NCBI GenBank assembly: GCA_035373625.1
Contig: DAOSNS010000003.1
Location: 62,001 to 126,000 of the forward strand
Direction: 5' to 3'
From: DSWT01 sp035373625
Lineage (GTDB): Bacteria > Chloroflexota > Anaerolineae > B4-G1 > SLSP01
Length of the DNA stretch: 64,000 nt
The notes under the pieces were generated by a model. That model saw only the letters and a list, made by a program, of their open reading frames with translations. It was not told the origin of the DNA and ran no database searches. The stretch's first letter is position 1; every line of letters begins with the position of its first letter. A program made the position numbers and the translations under genes. Of the stretch, positions 53,082 to 62,060 are shown piece by piece.

Positions 53082-53549
53082 ATGGAGTTTCTCAATATCG
53101 GAGGCGGTGAACTCCTTGTCATTGTGCTGTTAGCCATCATCCTTTTCGGTCCAGAGGATATCCTCAAGATGATGCGAAAAATAGGAGAGTATGTGCGCAA
53201 AATCCAGCAGATGTGGGCGCAAGTCTCCTCAGGCCTGAAAGGCGAGTTCATCACCGAAGATCTCGTCCCCGAAGAAATCCAGGAAACCATCAAAGAAACG
53301 CAGGCTTCCGTCGCAGAAGTGGGTCAGACACTCGCCGAAGTGAAAGCGGTCGCTGAAGCTGACCTCAGCGAAACCCATGCTGCCGTCCAGGAAGTCAAAA
53401 CGACCCTGGAAGCCGTCTCTTCCACGGTCACGGCCGGCGTCAGCGAAGTTCCCAAGGCCCTGGCGGATGACCTCTCCAAGCTGGAGACGCCACAGGCCGA
53501 AGTTGCCGCCGAAACAACACCCATCAACGAGGGGGAAACTGTACGATGA
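53082..53549 (+). CDS. tatB: TatB-like translocase subunit with long coiled-coil tail
   Basis: The 155-residue protein has a membrane helix (about 7-22), the FGPEDI hinge with an acidic residue in front of the helix (as in TatB), a basic amphipathic helix (MMRKIGEYVRKIQQMW) and a long acidic coiled-coil tail (about 60-140) of Glu/Val/Ala. Its place between tatA and tatC supports the TatB reading, though TatA and TatB are hard to separate in this phylum. The last four bases overlap the tatC start. Confidence 0.8.
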   Translation: MEFLNIGGGELLVIVLLAIILFGPEDILKMMRKIGEYVRKIQQMWAQVSSGLKGEFITEDLVPEEIQETIKETQASVAEVGQTLAEVKAVAEADLSETHAAVQEVKTTLEAVSSTVTAGVSEVPKALADDLSKLETPQAEVAAETTPINEGETVR

Positions 53550-54298
53550 CCGAAGCCGAGATGACCCTCCTCGACCACATTCAAGAATTGCGCCAGCGGC
53601 TCTTCCGCATGGTCATCGCTATCGTTGTGGCGACTATCGCGGCCTCGCTGGTTGTGGATTACGTGGTTGCCTGGCTCGTCAAGCCCTTAGGCGGTGCCAT
53701 CGTTGTCGCACTGAGTCCAACCGAAGCGCCGATGACTTATTTCAAAATCGCCCTGGGGCTTGGTTTTGGGGCCTCGCTGCCTTACATTCTGTATCAAATC
53801 TATGCCTTTGTCGCGCCGGGATTGTTTGCCCATGAGCGCAAAACTTTCTTGCTGGGACTCCCGGCCGTCTTGATCTTCTTCATCCTCGGTGCAATATTCA
53901 CGTTGCAAATTCTGGTGCCCGTCAGCATGCCCGTCTTGATGGGCTTCTTTGGGACGGTCATCACGCCTACCTATTCCCTGGAAAAGTATCTCGGTTTTGT
54001 GACCACACTGGTATTGTGGATGGGGCTTTTGTTCCAGACGCCGCTGGTGATCTATGTAATCGCGTTGCTCGGCGTGGTGACCCCCCAGCAGCTCCGCCAG
54101 GCATGGCGGGTGGTCGTCTTCGTGGCGGCGATCTTTGCCGCGGTGGTCACACCGACCACCGATCCGATCACGATGCTGTTGGTCACCGGGCCGTTTATCG
54201 TCCTCTATTGGCTGGGGATTCTCCTGGCAAGCCTGGCAGCAAAACAACGCGCGCGGCGTATGGCAGCCGCAGAAGCTGAATCAGAAGCCGACTCATAA
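53546..54298 (+). CDS. tatC: Sec-independent translocase TatC
   Basis: The 250-residue protein has six hydrophobic segments and the TatC pattern: MTLLDHIQELRQRLFR at the N-terminus, FKIALGLGFGASLPYILYQIYAFVAPGLFAHER, and VTPTTDPITMLLVTGP before the last helices. TatC is the receptor for twin-arginine signals. It is coupled to the TatB-like gene by a 4-bp overlap and followed at 54312 by the propeller-peptidase gene. Confidence 0.97.
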   Translation: MTEAEMTLLDHIQELRQRLFRMVIAIVVATIAASLVVDYVVAWLVKPLGGAIVVALSPTEAPMTYFKIALGLGFGASLPYILYQIYAFVAPGLFAHERKTFLLGLPAVLIFFILGAIFTLQILVPVSMPVLMGFFGTVITPTYSLEKYLGFVTTLVLWMGLLFQTPLVIYVIALLGVVTPQQLRQAWRVVVFVAAIFAAVVTPTTDPITMLLVTGPFIVLYWLGILLASLAAKQRARRMAAAEAESEADS

Positions 54299-54311
54299 AA
54301 AATGGCTTATC

Positions 54312-56150
54312 GTGGAAAACAAGAGGTTGCTCCCGCGTATTGTGAGCTGGTTGTTCAAGCCGCGTGCGATCAAGTTTCCACCCATACTGTGGGGGGCACT
54401 GTGGCTCAGTCTCCTTGTGACTATTGCGGCACTCCTCACCCGCCCCACCCCTCCCCCCATCGAGCGTGAGGTCGAGCGGGTTGTCATCATCACGGCAACC
54501 CCGCCGCCTTCTACCTGGTATATTCCTACCCCCGTGCCCGGCGCGCCACCGATTACCCCCACACCGGTCGGCAGTGGCGGCACGCTGGCGTTTACAATGC
54601 GCCACAATGGCAACAGTGACATCTATCTAATCTCCCAAAATACCGGCAATTTGCTGCGGCTCACCTTTGACCCCGCCGAAGACCGCGACCCGGCATGGTC
54701 ACCGGATGGCCGGTACATCGCCTTTGCGTCGCGCCGCAGCGGCAACTGGGACCTCTATCTGATCGAAATGCAGGCCGGCACAGTCATCCGCCTGACACGC
54801 TCGCCGGACTACAAAGCAGCCCCCACCTGGTCTCCCGACGGGAAATGGTTGGCCTACGAGGCTTACGTGGGCGAAAACCTGGATATTTACATCCTCAATG
54901 TTGACAGCGGCGCAAGTCAGCAGCTCACTTACGATGCAGCTCCGGAGTATTCGCCGGCCTGGTCACCCGACGGACGCCATATCGCCTTCACAGCTTATCG
55001 CAACAGCAACAAGGATTTGTACGTTATCTCATTGGACGACGGCACCATCGTCAACATGACCAATACGCCCGATGAGAACGAGGACTACGCCGCGTGGTCA
55101 CCCGATGGACGGTATCTGACCTACTCTGCCGGCGTGCCGGGCAACGAAACGATCTGGAAAATTCCCTTCGACAAGGAAGCCCTCATGACCGGTATGGTGC
55201 GCCCAAGTCTCTTTGGCGTTGGGGGACAGCCCACCTGGTCACCGGACGGGCGTGCGCTGGCCTTCATCTTCCGGCAGCAGAACAAATCTTACCTGATCGC
55301 CGCCGATACCACCGGCTGGGGGCTGGCGCAGGAAGGATACAGCACAACCGATTGGATGGATACACCATCGTGGACCACGACGCCACTCAACGCCGAATTA
55401 GAAGCACGCCTCAAAAAGCGTATGGGCGAACAAGATGCGCCGCTGTATACCGAGCTGTTGTCGTCGGCCAACCCCGAAAAGTATCATTTGGTCGGCCTAC
55501 CGAACGTCAACGGCGGTGACAATACGGAAATGCTCAGTGAAAGGGTCAACGACAGCTACAACGCGCTGCGTAAAGCCGTGGAAGAGCAAACCGGATGGGA
55601 TTATCTGGCAATTCTCGGCGATTCGTGGCGTCCGATGAACCACACACCACGCCCCGGTCAGGGACGCATTTCCTGGCATGTATGTGGACGCGCGATTGAC
55701 ATCAACCAGGGGTATCTCAGCAACAAGCAGATCGAACTGGTCCGCGAGGACATCGGCGGGGTCACGTATTGGCGCGTCTTCATCAAGGCGAAGGAACAGG
55801 ACGGTAGCCTGGGTGAACCGCTGCGCGTCGCGCCGTGGGATTTGTTGGCACGTTCCAAAGGCGGCCTGGCTACGGCGCAAGGAGGCGAACTCAAAGCCGA
55901 GATTCCCAAAGGTTATTATGTGGATTTCACCACCATCGCCGCCGACTATGGCTGGGAACGGCGCAACGCGCTCTCCAACTGGCGCGAGTCTTATTATGAT
56001 GTGGAATGGTGGCACTTCCAGAAAACCGAAGGGCTAAGCTGGTATGAGTGTATGGTGGAATTATATACCACAGAGGCTATTTCGGATTCCTATGGCATCC
56101 TGCCGTGGTGGACAAAGCGACCGGAGTGGGAGATACAGAGTATGCCGTAG
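54312..56150 (+). CDS. TolB-type propeller fused to an M15-like peptidase
   Basis: The 612-residue protein has an N-terminal membrane anchor (about 25-45), a Pro/Thr linker, a PD40/TolB-type propeller of at least five WSPDGRxIAF repeats (about 85-370) and a C-terminal domain with the M15/VanY signatures: SWHVCGRAIDI (about 453; HxxGxAxD, with C in place of the usual polar residue) and DVEWWHFQ (about 563). M15 enzymes are D,D- or L,D-carboxypeptidases of peptidoglycan peptides. I choose GTG 54312 as start, 13 bp after tatC; no strong Shine-Dalgarno is seen. The frame extends upstream through tatC out of phase. Confidence 0.85.
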   Translation: MENKRLLPRIVSWLFKPRAIKFPPILWGALWLSLLVTIAALLTRPTPPPIEREVERVVIITATPPPSTWYIPTPVPGAPPITPTPVGSGGTLAFTMRHNGNSDIYLISQNTGNLLRLTFDPAEDRDPAWSPDGRYIAFASRRSGNWDLYLIEMQAGTVIRLTRSPDYKAAPTWSPDGKWLAYEAYVGENLDIYILNVDSGASQQLTYDAAPEYSPAWSPDGRHIAFTAYRNSNKDLYVISLDDGTIVNMTNTPDENEDYAAWSPDGRYLTYSAGVPGNETIWKIPFDKEALMTGMVRPSLFGVGGQPTWSPDGRALAFIFRQQNKSYLIAADTTGWGLAQEGYSTTDWMDTPSWTTTPLNAELEARLKKRMGEQDAPLYTELLSSANPEKYHLVGLPNVNGGDNTEMLSERVNDSYNALRKAVEEQTGWDYLAILGDSWRPMNHTPRPGQGRISWHVCGRAIDINQGYLSNKQIELVREDIGGVTYWRVFIKAKEQDGSLGEPLRVAPWDLLARSKGGLATAQGGELKAEIPKGYYVDFTTIAADYGWERRNALSNWRESYYDVEWWHFQKTEGLSWYECMVELYTTEAISDSYGILPWWTKRPEWEIQSMP

Positions 56151-56183
56151 GTGTGAGAAATGGGTAGTGAGTTCGGCTGATTT

Positions 56184-57266
56184 TCAGATTTCGTCGAGCA
56201 GCGCCTGGATTTCTGTCTGGAAGCGGGGGACGGAGAACCGCTCGGCATTGGCGCGGCAGGCAAGAGGATCCACACGCTCCGCGTCAAAGGCTAATACAGC
56301 TTGCACGAGTGATTCCGGCGTCGGCTCACGGAAAAATGCCCCGGTTTCACCTTCAACAATCGAATCGAGCGCGCCCCCCGCGCCATAAGCAATCACCGGA
56401 CGCCCCGCCGCTTGTGCCTCCAATGGGGCAATCCCAAAATCCTCGCGCCCCGGGAAAATAAACGCTTTGCAACGCGCCAACAAATCCGGCAAATCCTCAT
56501 CGGGAACATAGCCCAAGAAGGTGATGTTGGGTTTTGCCAATGCTTCCAATGCCTCACGGTCGCGTCCGCTGCCGGCAATGCGCAGCGGCAGGCCGAGCTG
56601 ATTGAAAGCCTGAACGGCAAGGTCAATGCGCTTGTAAGGGATCAGCCGTGAAACAATGAGATAGTAGTCCTCGTGGTGGGGCAGCGGGCGAAATCGCGTC
56701 ACATCCACCGGTGGGTAAATGATGATCGCGTCACGGTGATAATAGCGGCGGATACGCTCCTGAATTTCGGTAGAGATGGCAACGAAGTGCGTGGTGGAGC
56801 GCTGAGCAACGCGGTAGTCCCAGCGGCGCAACAGAGCCACCACCGGCTTGAGCAGAGCTTTCAAGACACCCGGCAAGTTCTCACGGGCCGCATAGGCGTC
56901 AAACTCCCAAACATAGCGCGTCGGTGCAAGACAGTAGCACACCTGCGGGGTGTCGCCAGCACGGACGCCGTGGCAGAAGCCACTCTTGTTGCTGAGAAGC
57001 ACATCGTAGCCCTGACGTACATCCAACAGCGCAAAAGCCAGGGCATACAGAGGGAAATACCACTGGTGATGCCGGTAGATGCCCGGCAGGCGGTCCATCC
57101 AGGTCGTGCGGATGTCCCACCTCCGATAGGCAGCCGGCATTTTCTCACGCCAGTACATGCTGGTATACACCGGCGCATCGGGGAACTGCGCGACCAGGTG
57201 TTCCAGCACCCGTTCCGCGCCACCATACTGATTCAGCCAGTCATGAATCAAAGCAATTCGCCTCAC
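56184..57266 (-). CDS. Family 4 glycosyltransferase
   Basis: The 360-residue protein has the GT-B/GT4 layout: an N-terminal acceptor domain (IALIHDWLNQYGGAERVLEHL), CYCLAPTRYVWEF, and a C-terminal donor domain with VSRLIPYKRIDLAVQAF, ITFLGYVPDEDLPDLLARCKAFIFPG and the EX7E motif in REDFGIAPLEAQAAG. It transfers a nucleotide sugar residue in cell-surface glycan assembly. The start is a GTG at 57266. It lies 17 bp downstream of murE on the same strand and may share its transcript, which would tie it to cell-wall work. Confidence 0.9.
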   Translation of the reverse strand: MRRIALIHDWLNQYGGAERVLEHLVAQFPDAPVYTSMYWREKMPAAYRRWDIRTTWMDRLPGIYRHHQWYFPLYALAFALLDVRQGYDVLLSNKSGFCHGVRAGDTPQVCYCLAPTRYVWEFDAYAARENLPGVLKALLKPVVALLRRWDYRVAQRSTTHFVAISTEIQERIRRYYHRDAIIIYPPVDVTRFRPLPHHEDYYLIVSRLIPYKRIDLAVQAFNQLGLPLRIAGSGRDREALEALAKPNITFLGYVPDEDLPDLLARCKAFIFPGREDFGIAPLEAQAAGRPVIAYGAGGALDSIVEGETGAFFREPTPESLVQAVLAFDAERVDPLACRANAERFSVPRFQTEIQALLDEI

Positions 57267-57283
57267 GATTCACGCCTCACGTA

Positions 57284-58834
57284 TCATGCCTCACGCTCCC
57301 CATGAGTCGGCAACGTGTCCAACGTTTCTCCGTGGAGGGCGCGGCGCAATGCCTCACGGTCGTCCCAGGGATATTCGACGGTGCCGAAACACATGCTTTG
57401 TTCGTGCCCCTTACCACAGGCCAACACGATGTCGTCAGGTTGCGCCATCCGCACGGCATGCAGCAACGCCGCGCCACGGTCCGGTATGCGCCAGAAATCC
57501 ACGCCCTCGACGCGCGAATGATGCCGTACTCCCTCTGCCATTTCGGCAAGGATGTCGTCCAGCGGCTCCGTGCGCGGGTCCTCGGCAGTCAGCACAATAA
57601 GGTCGGCCAACTCTCCGGCGACTTCGCCCATCATGCGACGTTTTTCACGGTCACGCAGGCCGGCCGAGCCAAAAACGACGATAACACGGCCCTTCCCGGC
57701 AACCCATTGCCGCGCGGTCAACAAAGCCACACGCAAAGCGTTGGGCGTGTGCGCAAAATCCACAATCGCGGTGAAGGGTTGCCCTTCGTCAATGCGCTCC
57801 ATGCGTCCCGGTATGCCTGAGATTGCCGCTACACCTTCGACAACCGCGTCGCGCGATATCCCCAGCGCCAATGCTGCCGACGCCGCCGCCAGGATATTGC
57901 TCACGTTAAACGCGCCCACCAGTGGCGACGACAACCTCACCGTTCCCCAGGGGCTGCGCAGCACGGCACGGATGCCCTGCGGCGTATAGACAATATCCGT
58001 CGCCGTCACATCTACATCCGGGGAATCCAGGCCATAGATCACCTGCTGTTCCACAGGAATGGCGCGCAGGTAGTCGAAAGAACCGGGATCGTCACGGTTG
58101 AGTACGGCGACCTTCGGGACATCGGGTTTGCGCGCCGCCGTCGCCAGACTGCGGAAGAGCGTGGCTTTCGCCTCACGGTAGGCTTCCCAACTGCCATGGG
58201 CAGTCACATGCTCGTGGGTAATGTTGGTGACCACGGCGACATCGAAATCACACCCCGCAAGGCGTTGCTGCGCCAGGCCCTCTGATGTAGTTTCCAGGAC
58301 GGCATGCGTTGCGCCGGCTGCCACCATTTGCGCCAGGTAGTCCTGCACCTCGCCGGATGGCGGCGTTGTAGTGTGCAGGCCGGTATCCAGGCTCAACGCT
58401 CCGATCCGTGCGTTGACGGTGCTGATCATGCCGGTTTCATGGCCGGCAGCACACAGGATAGCATAGAGCAGATTTGTCGTCGTCGTCTTGCCGTCGGTGC
58501 CGGTGACACCGAACAAAGTCAGCTGGCGCGATGGGAAGCCGTGCCAGGCGGCGTGTAGCCATCCCAACGCCCGACGCGCGTTCGCCACACGCAAGTAGGG
58601 CAAATCGGACGGCAAATCCAGGGTTAGCGCAGGCCGTTCGATGACCACGGCAGCCGCGCCGGCCCGCAGCGCGGCAGGTATAAAGCGATGTCCGTCCACA
58701 TGCACACCGGGAACTGCAACAAAGACAAATCCGGGCTTCACCTGACGGGAATCGTCGGTGATTCCGGCAATCGGCGTATCGCCACGACTTTCCAGCACTT
58801 CTGGCACCGCTGCGCGCAATGCACTGAGCAACAT
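57284..58834 (-). CDS. murE: MurE-type UDP-MurNAc-tripeptide ligase
   Basis: The 516-residue protein has the Mur ligase layout with GITDDSRQVKPGFVFVAVPG, Walker A GVTGTDGKTTTT (109-120), TTTPPSGEVQDYL, LETTSEGLAQQR, THEHVTAHGSWEAY and the amino-acid-binding motif EDPRTEP (about 417), where DAP-adding enzymes have DNPR and Lys-adding ones often DNPA. The Arg is kept but the Asn is not. MurE adds the third residue of the peptidoglycan stem; in this context it could be L-Orn, L-Lys or DAP. AAGGGGG precedes the ATG. It diverges from lysW. Confidence 0.93.
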   Translation of the reverse strand: MLLSALRAAVPEVLESRGDTPIAGITDDSRQVKPGFVFVAVPGVHVDGHRFIPAALRAGAAAVVIERPALTLDLPSDLPYLRVANARRALGWLHAAWHGFPSRQLTLFGVTGTDGKTTTTNLLYAILCAAGHETGMISTVNARIGALSLDTGLHTTTPPSGEVQDYLAQMVAAGATHAVLETTSEGLAQQRLAGCDFDVAVVTNITHEHVTAHGSWEAYREAKATLFRSLATAARKPDVPKVAVLNRDDPGSFDYLRAIPVEQQVIYGLDSPDVDVTATDIVYTPQGIRAVLRSPWGTVRLSSPLVGAFNVSNILAAASAALALGISRDAVVEGVAAISGIPGRMERIDEGQPFTAIVDFAHTPNALRVALLTARQWVAGKGRVIVVFGSAGLRDREKRRMMGEVAGELADLIVLTAEDPRTEPLDDILAEMAEGVRHHSRVEGVDFWRIPDRGAALLHAVRMAQPDDIVLACGKGHEQSMCFGTVEYPWDDREALRRALHGETLDTLPTHGEREA

Positions 58835-59036
58835 AGCACCCCCTTGAAAACAACCGCTAATCTACGCGAATCCTTCGTTGCCGGATAATCTTACTACAGC
58901 TTGCGTACAGCGCCAAATGGAGGCACTTTTCACCGCGTCAAAACTGCGGGACTCGCCAAGAGGAGGGATTTGACAATTCGACAAACTGGAGAAAATGGTT
59001 TATTTATCAGCCAAGTTAAACTTTAGGAGGAGAGAG

Positions 59037-59204
59037 ATGTTTGCAGAGTGTCCAGAGTGTGCTGCCGAGATTCCACTGGCTATGGATGCCATCGTCCACG
59101 AGATCGTCGTGTGCCCCGATTGCGGGACCGAGCTTGAGATCGTCAGCCTCGATCCCCCCGCGGTAGATTATGCGCCGCAGGAAGAAGAAGACTGGGGGGA
59201 GTAA
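59037..59204 (+). CDS. lysW: Amino-group carrier protein LysW
   Basis: The 55-residue protein has a zinc ribbon (C5, C8, C26, C29) and the C-terminal EEDWGE tail whose last Glu receives alpha-aminoadipate or glutamate. That tail is the defining feature of LysW in Thermus, Deinococcus, Chloroflexi and archaea. AGGAGGAG precedes the ATG at 59037. lysX starts 13 bp after the stop. A weak TTGACA at 58970 may belong to its promoter. Confidence 0.95.
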   Translation: MFAECPECAAEIPLAMDAIVHEIVVCPDCGTELEIVSLDPPAVDYAPQEEEDWGE

Positions 59205-59217
59205 GGAGTCCATCACC

Positions 59218-60063
59218 ATGAGCAAAGTGGGTATCTTGTGTTCCCGTATTCGCGTCGAAGAGAAACTGCTCATCACCGAACTGCAAAATCGCGGCGTTGA
59301 TTTCGACATCATTGACGACCGCGAGGTCATCTTCGACATCCAAAAGAACGGCTGGCAATACGATGTCGTCCTCGAACGTTGTATCAGCCATTCCCGCGCG
59401 CTCTACGCGCTGCTTCTGTTCCGCGATTGGGGTGTTCCCACCGTCAACACCTATGAGGTCGCCGAAAACTGCGGCAACAAGTTGCTGACCACAAGCGCTC
59501 TGGTGCGCGCCGGCATCCCCACCCCACGCACGATGGTTGCCTTCACGCCGGAATCGGCACTCGAAGCCATCGAGATGATAGGGTATCCGGTGGTGCTCAA
59601 GCCCGGCGTCGGCTCGTGGGGGCGGCTGCTCTCCAAGATCAACGACCGCGACGCCGCCGAAACGGTGCTCGAACATAAGCAAATTCTCGGCTCTTATCAT
59701 CATTCGATCTACTACATCCAGGAATACATCCACAAGCCGGGACGAGACATCCGCGCCTTCGTCGTAGGAGATGAGACCATCGCCGCCATCTACCGCGCTT
59801 CATCCCACTGGATCACCAACACGGCGCGCGGTGGCGTGGCCTCCAAGTGTCCGGTGACGCCGGAGCTAAACGCGCTATGCGTGGCCGCCGCTAAAGCTAT
59901 CGGCGGGGGTGTCGTTGCCCTCGACATCTTCGAGGATGAGCATCGGGGTCTGCTGGTGAACGAAATCAACTACACGATGGAGTTCCGCAACAGTATTGAC
60001 ACCACGGGGGTCAACATCCCGGCAAAGGTGATTGACTACACGCTGCAAGTCGCCAGGTCATAA
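59218..60063 (+). CDS. lysX: LysW ligase, ATP-grasp family (LysX)
   Basis: The 281-residue protein is a RimK-type ATP-grasp enzyme: GILCSRIRVEEKLLITELQ, AENCGNKLLTTSALVRAGIPTPRT, VVLKPGVGSWGRLLSKINDR, YIQEYIHKPGRDIRAFVVG and the closing NEINYTMEFRNSIDTTGVNIPAKV. LysX joins alpha-aminoadipate (or ArgX glutamate) to the C-terminal Glu of LysW. I start at ATG 59218, after AAGGAG; the open frame begins inside lysW. It is coupled closely to lysW and followed by lysK after a small repeat. Which substrate is used (lysine or ornithine/arginine branch) is not settled. Confidence 0.93.
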   Translation: MSKVGILCSRIRVEEKLLITELQNRGVDFDIIDDREVIFDIQKNGWQYDVVLERCISHSRALYALLLFRDWGVPTVNTYEVAENCGNKLLTTSALVRAGIPTPRTMVAFTPESALEAIEMIGYPVVLKPGVGSWGRLLSKINDRDAAETVLEHKQILGSYHHSIYYIQEYIHKPGRDIRAFVVGDETIAAIYRASSHWITNTARGGVASKCPVTPELNALCVAAAKAIGGGVVALDIFEDEHRGLLVNEINYTMEFRNSIDTTGVNIPAKVIDYTLQVARS

Positions 60064-60069
60064 AATCAT

Positions 60070-60181
60070 AGGACTTACGCGATTGTGTCCATTTTCCACC
60101 GCAGAGGACGCCGAGAAATAACAAAATCTCAGCACTCTCTGCGTGCTCTGCGGTAAAGTTCCGCCAGTTTGTGTAAGTCCT
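60070..60181. mobile_element. MITE-like foldback element
   Basis: A 112-bp segment between lysX and lysK with 9-bp terminal inverted repeats AGGACTTAC (60070-60078) and GTAAGTCCT (60173-60181), and internal inverted copies ACCGCAGAGG-ACGC (60098-60111) and GCGTGCTCTGCGGT (60141-60154) with one mismatch. No gene is present and no target duplication is obvious. Confidence 0.55.
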
Positions 60182-60216
60182 GATCCTGTAAAGCCTGCCC
60201 CAAAAGAGCAACGACG

Positions 60217-61275
60217 ATGCTAACGCCCGATGACAATCAAGCAGACGACCTGTTGCAAGGTCTGGTCGAACGCTACAGCCCTTCCACCCAGGAACGCCCC
60301 GCCGTCGAGTATCTGGTGGGGCGGATGGCGGCGCTCGGTTTCCGTGCTTATATAGACGGCGCGGGCAACGCCGTAGGTGAGATCGGCGACGGGGAGCGTG
60401 CCGTCCTGCTGCTCGGCCATATTGATACCGTGCCCGGCTTCATCAACGTGCGTCGTGAAGGGGGGCGACTTTACGGGCGCGGCGCGGTGGACGCCAAAGG
60501 CCCGCTGGCGACATTCGTCATGGCGGCAGCACGAGCCGGGGTCACAAACGGGAAACGGATCATCGTCGCAGGTGCAGTGGAAGAGGAAGCCGCCACTTCC
60601 AAAGGCGCGCGCTTCCTGCTGGACAAACTCACGCCTGAAGCCGTCATCATCGGTGAGCCAAGCGGCTGGGATTGCGTGACCACAGGTTACAAAGGGCGAT
60701 TGCTGGTGCAATACATCCTCACCCGTGAGATTGGGCACACCGCCGGGCCTGAAACGAACGCCTGCGAAGACGCTTTCGCGTTCTGGCGTGCGGTGACGGA
60801 GTACGCCGCCGCCTGCAATGCCGCACGGCCACGGGTCTTCGAGCAGCTCACGCCCTCGCTGCGTGCCATGCACTCCGAGGATGACGGCTTTCTACAAACG
60901 GCAACGCTCACATTAGGCTTCCGTCTTCCGCCCAACATAGACACCGACGCGCTGGAAACGACGCTGTGCACGCTGGCCGGAGACGCAACGTTGGGCTTCA
61001 GTGGACGTGAGGTCGCCTATCACGCCGCGAAGAACACGCCGTTGGCGCGCGCCTTCGTCAAAGCCATTGACGCTGAAGGTGGGCGCATCCAGTTCAAGGT
61101 CAAAAGCGGCACTTCGGATATGAATGTCGTCGGCCCGGTGTGGAATTGCCCCATCCTGGCCTACGGGCCGGGCGACTCGGCACTCGATCATACCCCACAC
61201 GAATCCATTGAGCTGAACGAGTACCACAAGGGGATCGCGGTGCTGACGCGGGTGTTGAAGGATGTTGGGAATTAG
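60217..61275 (+). CDS. lysK: LysW-lysine/ornithine hydrolase LysK, M20 family
   Basis: The 352-residue metallopeptidase shows the M20 zinc residues H68 and D70 (LLGHIDTVPG), D92 (GRGAVDAKGPLATFVMA), E122-E124 (AGAVEEEAATSKGAR) and the LysK-type GEPSGWD. LysK releases lysine (or ornithine) from the LysW carrier at the end of the pathway. It follows lysX after the MITE-like element. lysZ, lysY and lysJ, which complete the pathway, are not in the window. The stop lies in a GGGATT-rich stretch. Confidence 0.93.
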   Translation: MLTPDDNQADDLLQGLVERYSPSTQERPAVEYLVGRMAALGFRAYIDGAGNAVGEIGDGERAVLLLGHIDTVPGFINVRREGGRLYGRGAVDAKGPLATFVMAAARAGVTNGKRIIVAGAVEEEAATSKGARFLLDKLTPEAVIIGEPSGWDCVTTGYKGRLLVQYILTREIGHTAGPETNACEDAFAFWRAVTEYAAACNAARPRVFEQLTPSLRAMHSEDDGFLQTATLTLGFRLPPNIDTDALETTLCTLAGDATLGFSGREVAYHAAKNTPLARAFVKAIDAEGGRIQFKVKSGTSDMNVVGPVWNCPILAYGPGDSALDHTPHESIELNEYHKGIAVLTRVLKDVGN

Positions 61276-61304
61276 GGATTGGGGATTAGGAGGAGGAATT
61301 ACCT

Positions 61305-62060
61305 ATGATCATCATTGATGCTGATACCCATATAGCCCCCACCGGTGGGGCGTTTGCCCTGGAAGAACATCTCAAGCGGATGGAGCGCGCCGGCATTGAT
61401 AAAACGCTCACCTGGCTCAAGCCGGATTATCACGGCACCGAGATCGAGGGCCACAACCGCTACGTCTACGAAGCTATGCGTCGGTATCCCGACAAAATCC
61501 TCGGCTTCGGCTGGGCCGATCCCACCGTGAGCGTCGAACACGCCAAAAAGATGGTCAGAGTTTGTGTGGAAGAGTATGGTTTCTACGGGGTGAAACTCAA
61601 CGGCGCGCAAAACAACTACCGCATTGACGATCCTGTGCTGGCGCTCCCCGTTATCGAAGAAATCGCCAAAGCCGGTGTGATGCTGGCGTTCCACATCGGC
61701 GCGGACTTCTATGAGAACACCCACCCCTTCCGGGCGGAGCGCGTGGCGCGGATGTATCCCGAAATGCCTGTGTTGATGGTTCATATGGGGATGATGAACC
61801 GGGATATGAATCAGGCGGTCGTCGAAATCGCCCAACGCTGCCCGAATATGTACCTCGTCGGCAGCTCAACCACCGAACCGGCTATTATGCACGCCATCAA
61901 AACCCTCGGCGCGGAGCGGGTCCTCTTCGGCACCGACGCACCCTTTCAACGCCCACACGTCGTCCGCGCCACCTACGAGGCCGCGCTGGCCGACGATGTG
62001 ACACCCGCCGAACGCGATTTGATCATGGGCGGCAATGCGGCGAAGCTGTTCAACCTTTAA
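61305..62060 (+). CDS. Amidohydrolase-2 family metal-dependent hydrolase
   Basis: The 251-residue protein has the family's TIM-barrel motifs: DADTH (5-9, DxH replaced by D-T-H), a GFGWADP strand, GVKLNGAQNNYRI, LMVHMGMMNRDM and the late FGTDAPF with the catalytic Asp. Members hydrolyse or decarboxylate various small molecules; the substrate is unknown. AGGAGGAGGAATT precedes the ATG. Its stop overlaps the convergent creatininase gene by 4 bp. Confidence 0.88.
   Translation: MIIIDADTHIAPTGGAFALEEHLKRMERAGIDKTLTWLKPDYHGTEIEGHNRYVYEAMRRYPDKILGFGWADPTVSVEHAKKMVRVCVEEYGFYGVKLNGAQNNYRIDDPVLALPVIEEIAKAGVMLAFHIGADFYENTHPFRAERVARMYPEMPVLMVHMGMMNRDMNQAVVEIAQRCPNMYLVGSSTTEPAIMHAIKTLGAERVLFGTDAPFQRPHVVRATYEAALADDVTPAERDLIMGGNAAKLFNL

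Noticed and set aside
54135..54311. Start of the propeller-peptidase inside tatC
   Set aside because: The upstream residues are an out-of-phase reading of TatC; GTG 54312 just before the anchor segment is the better start.
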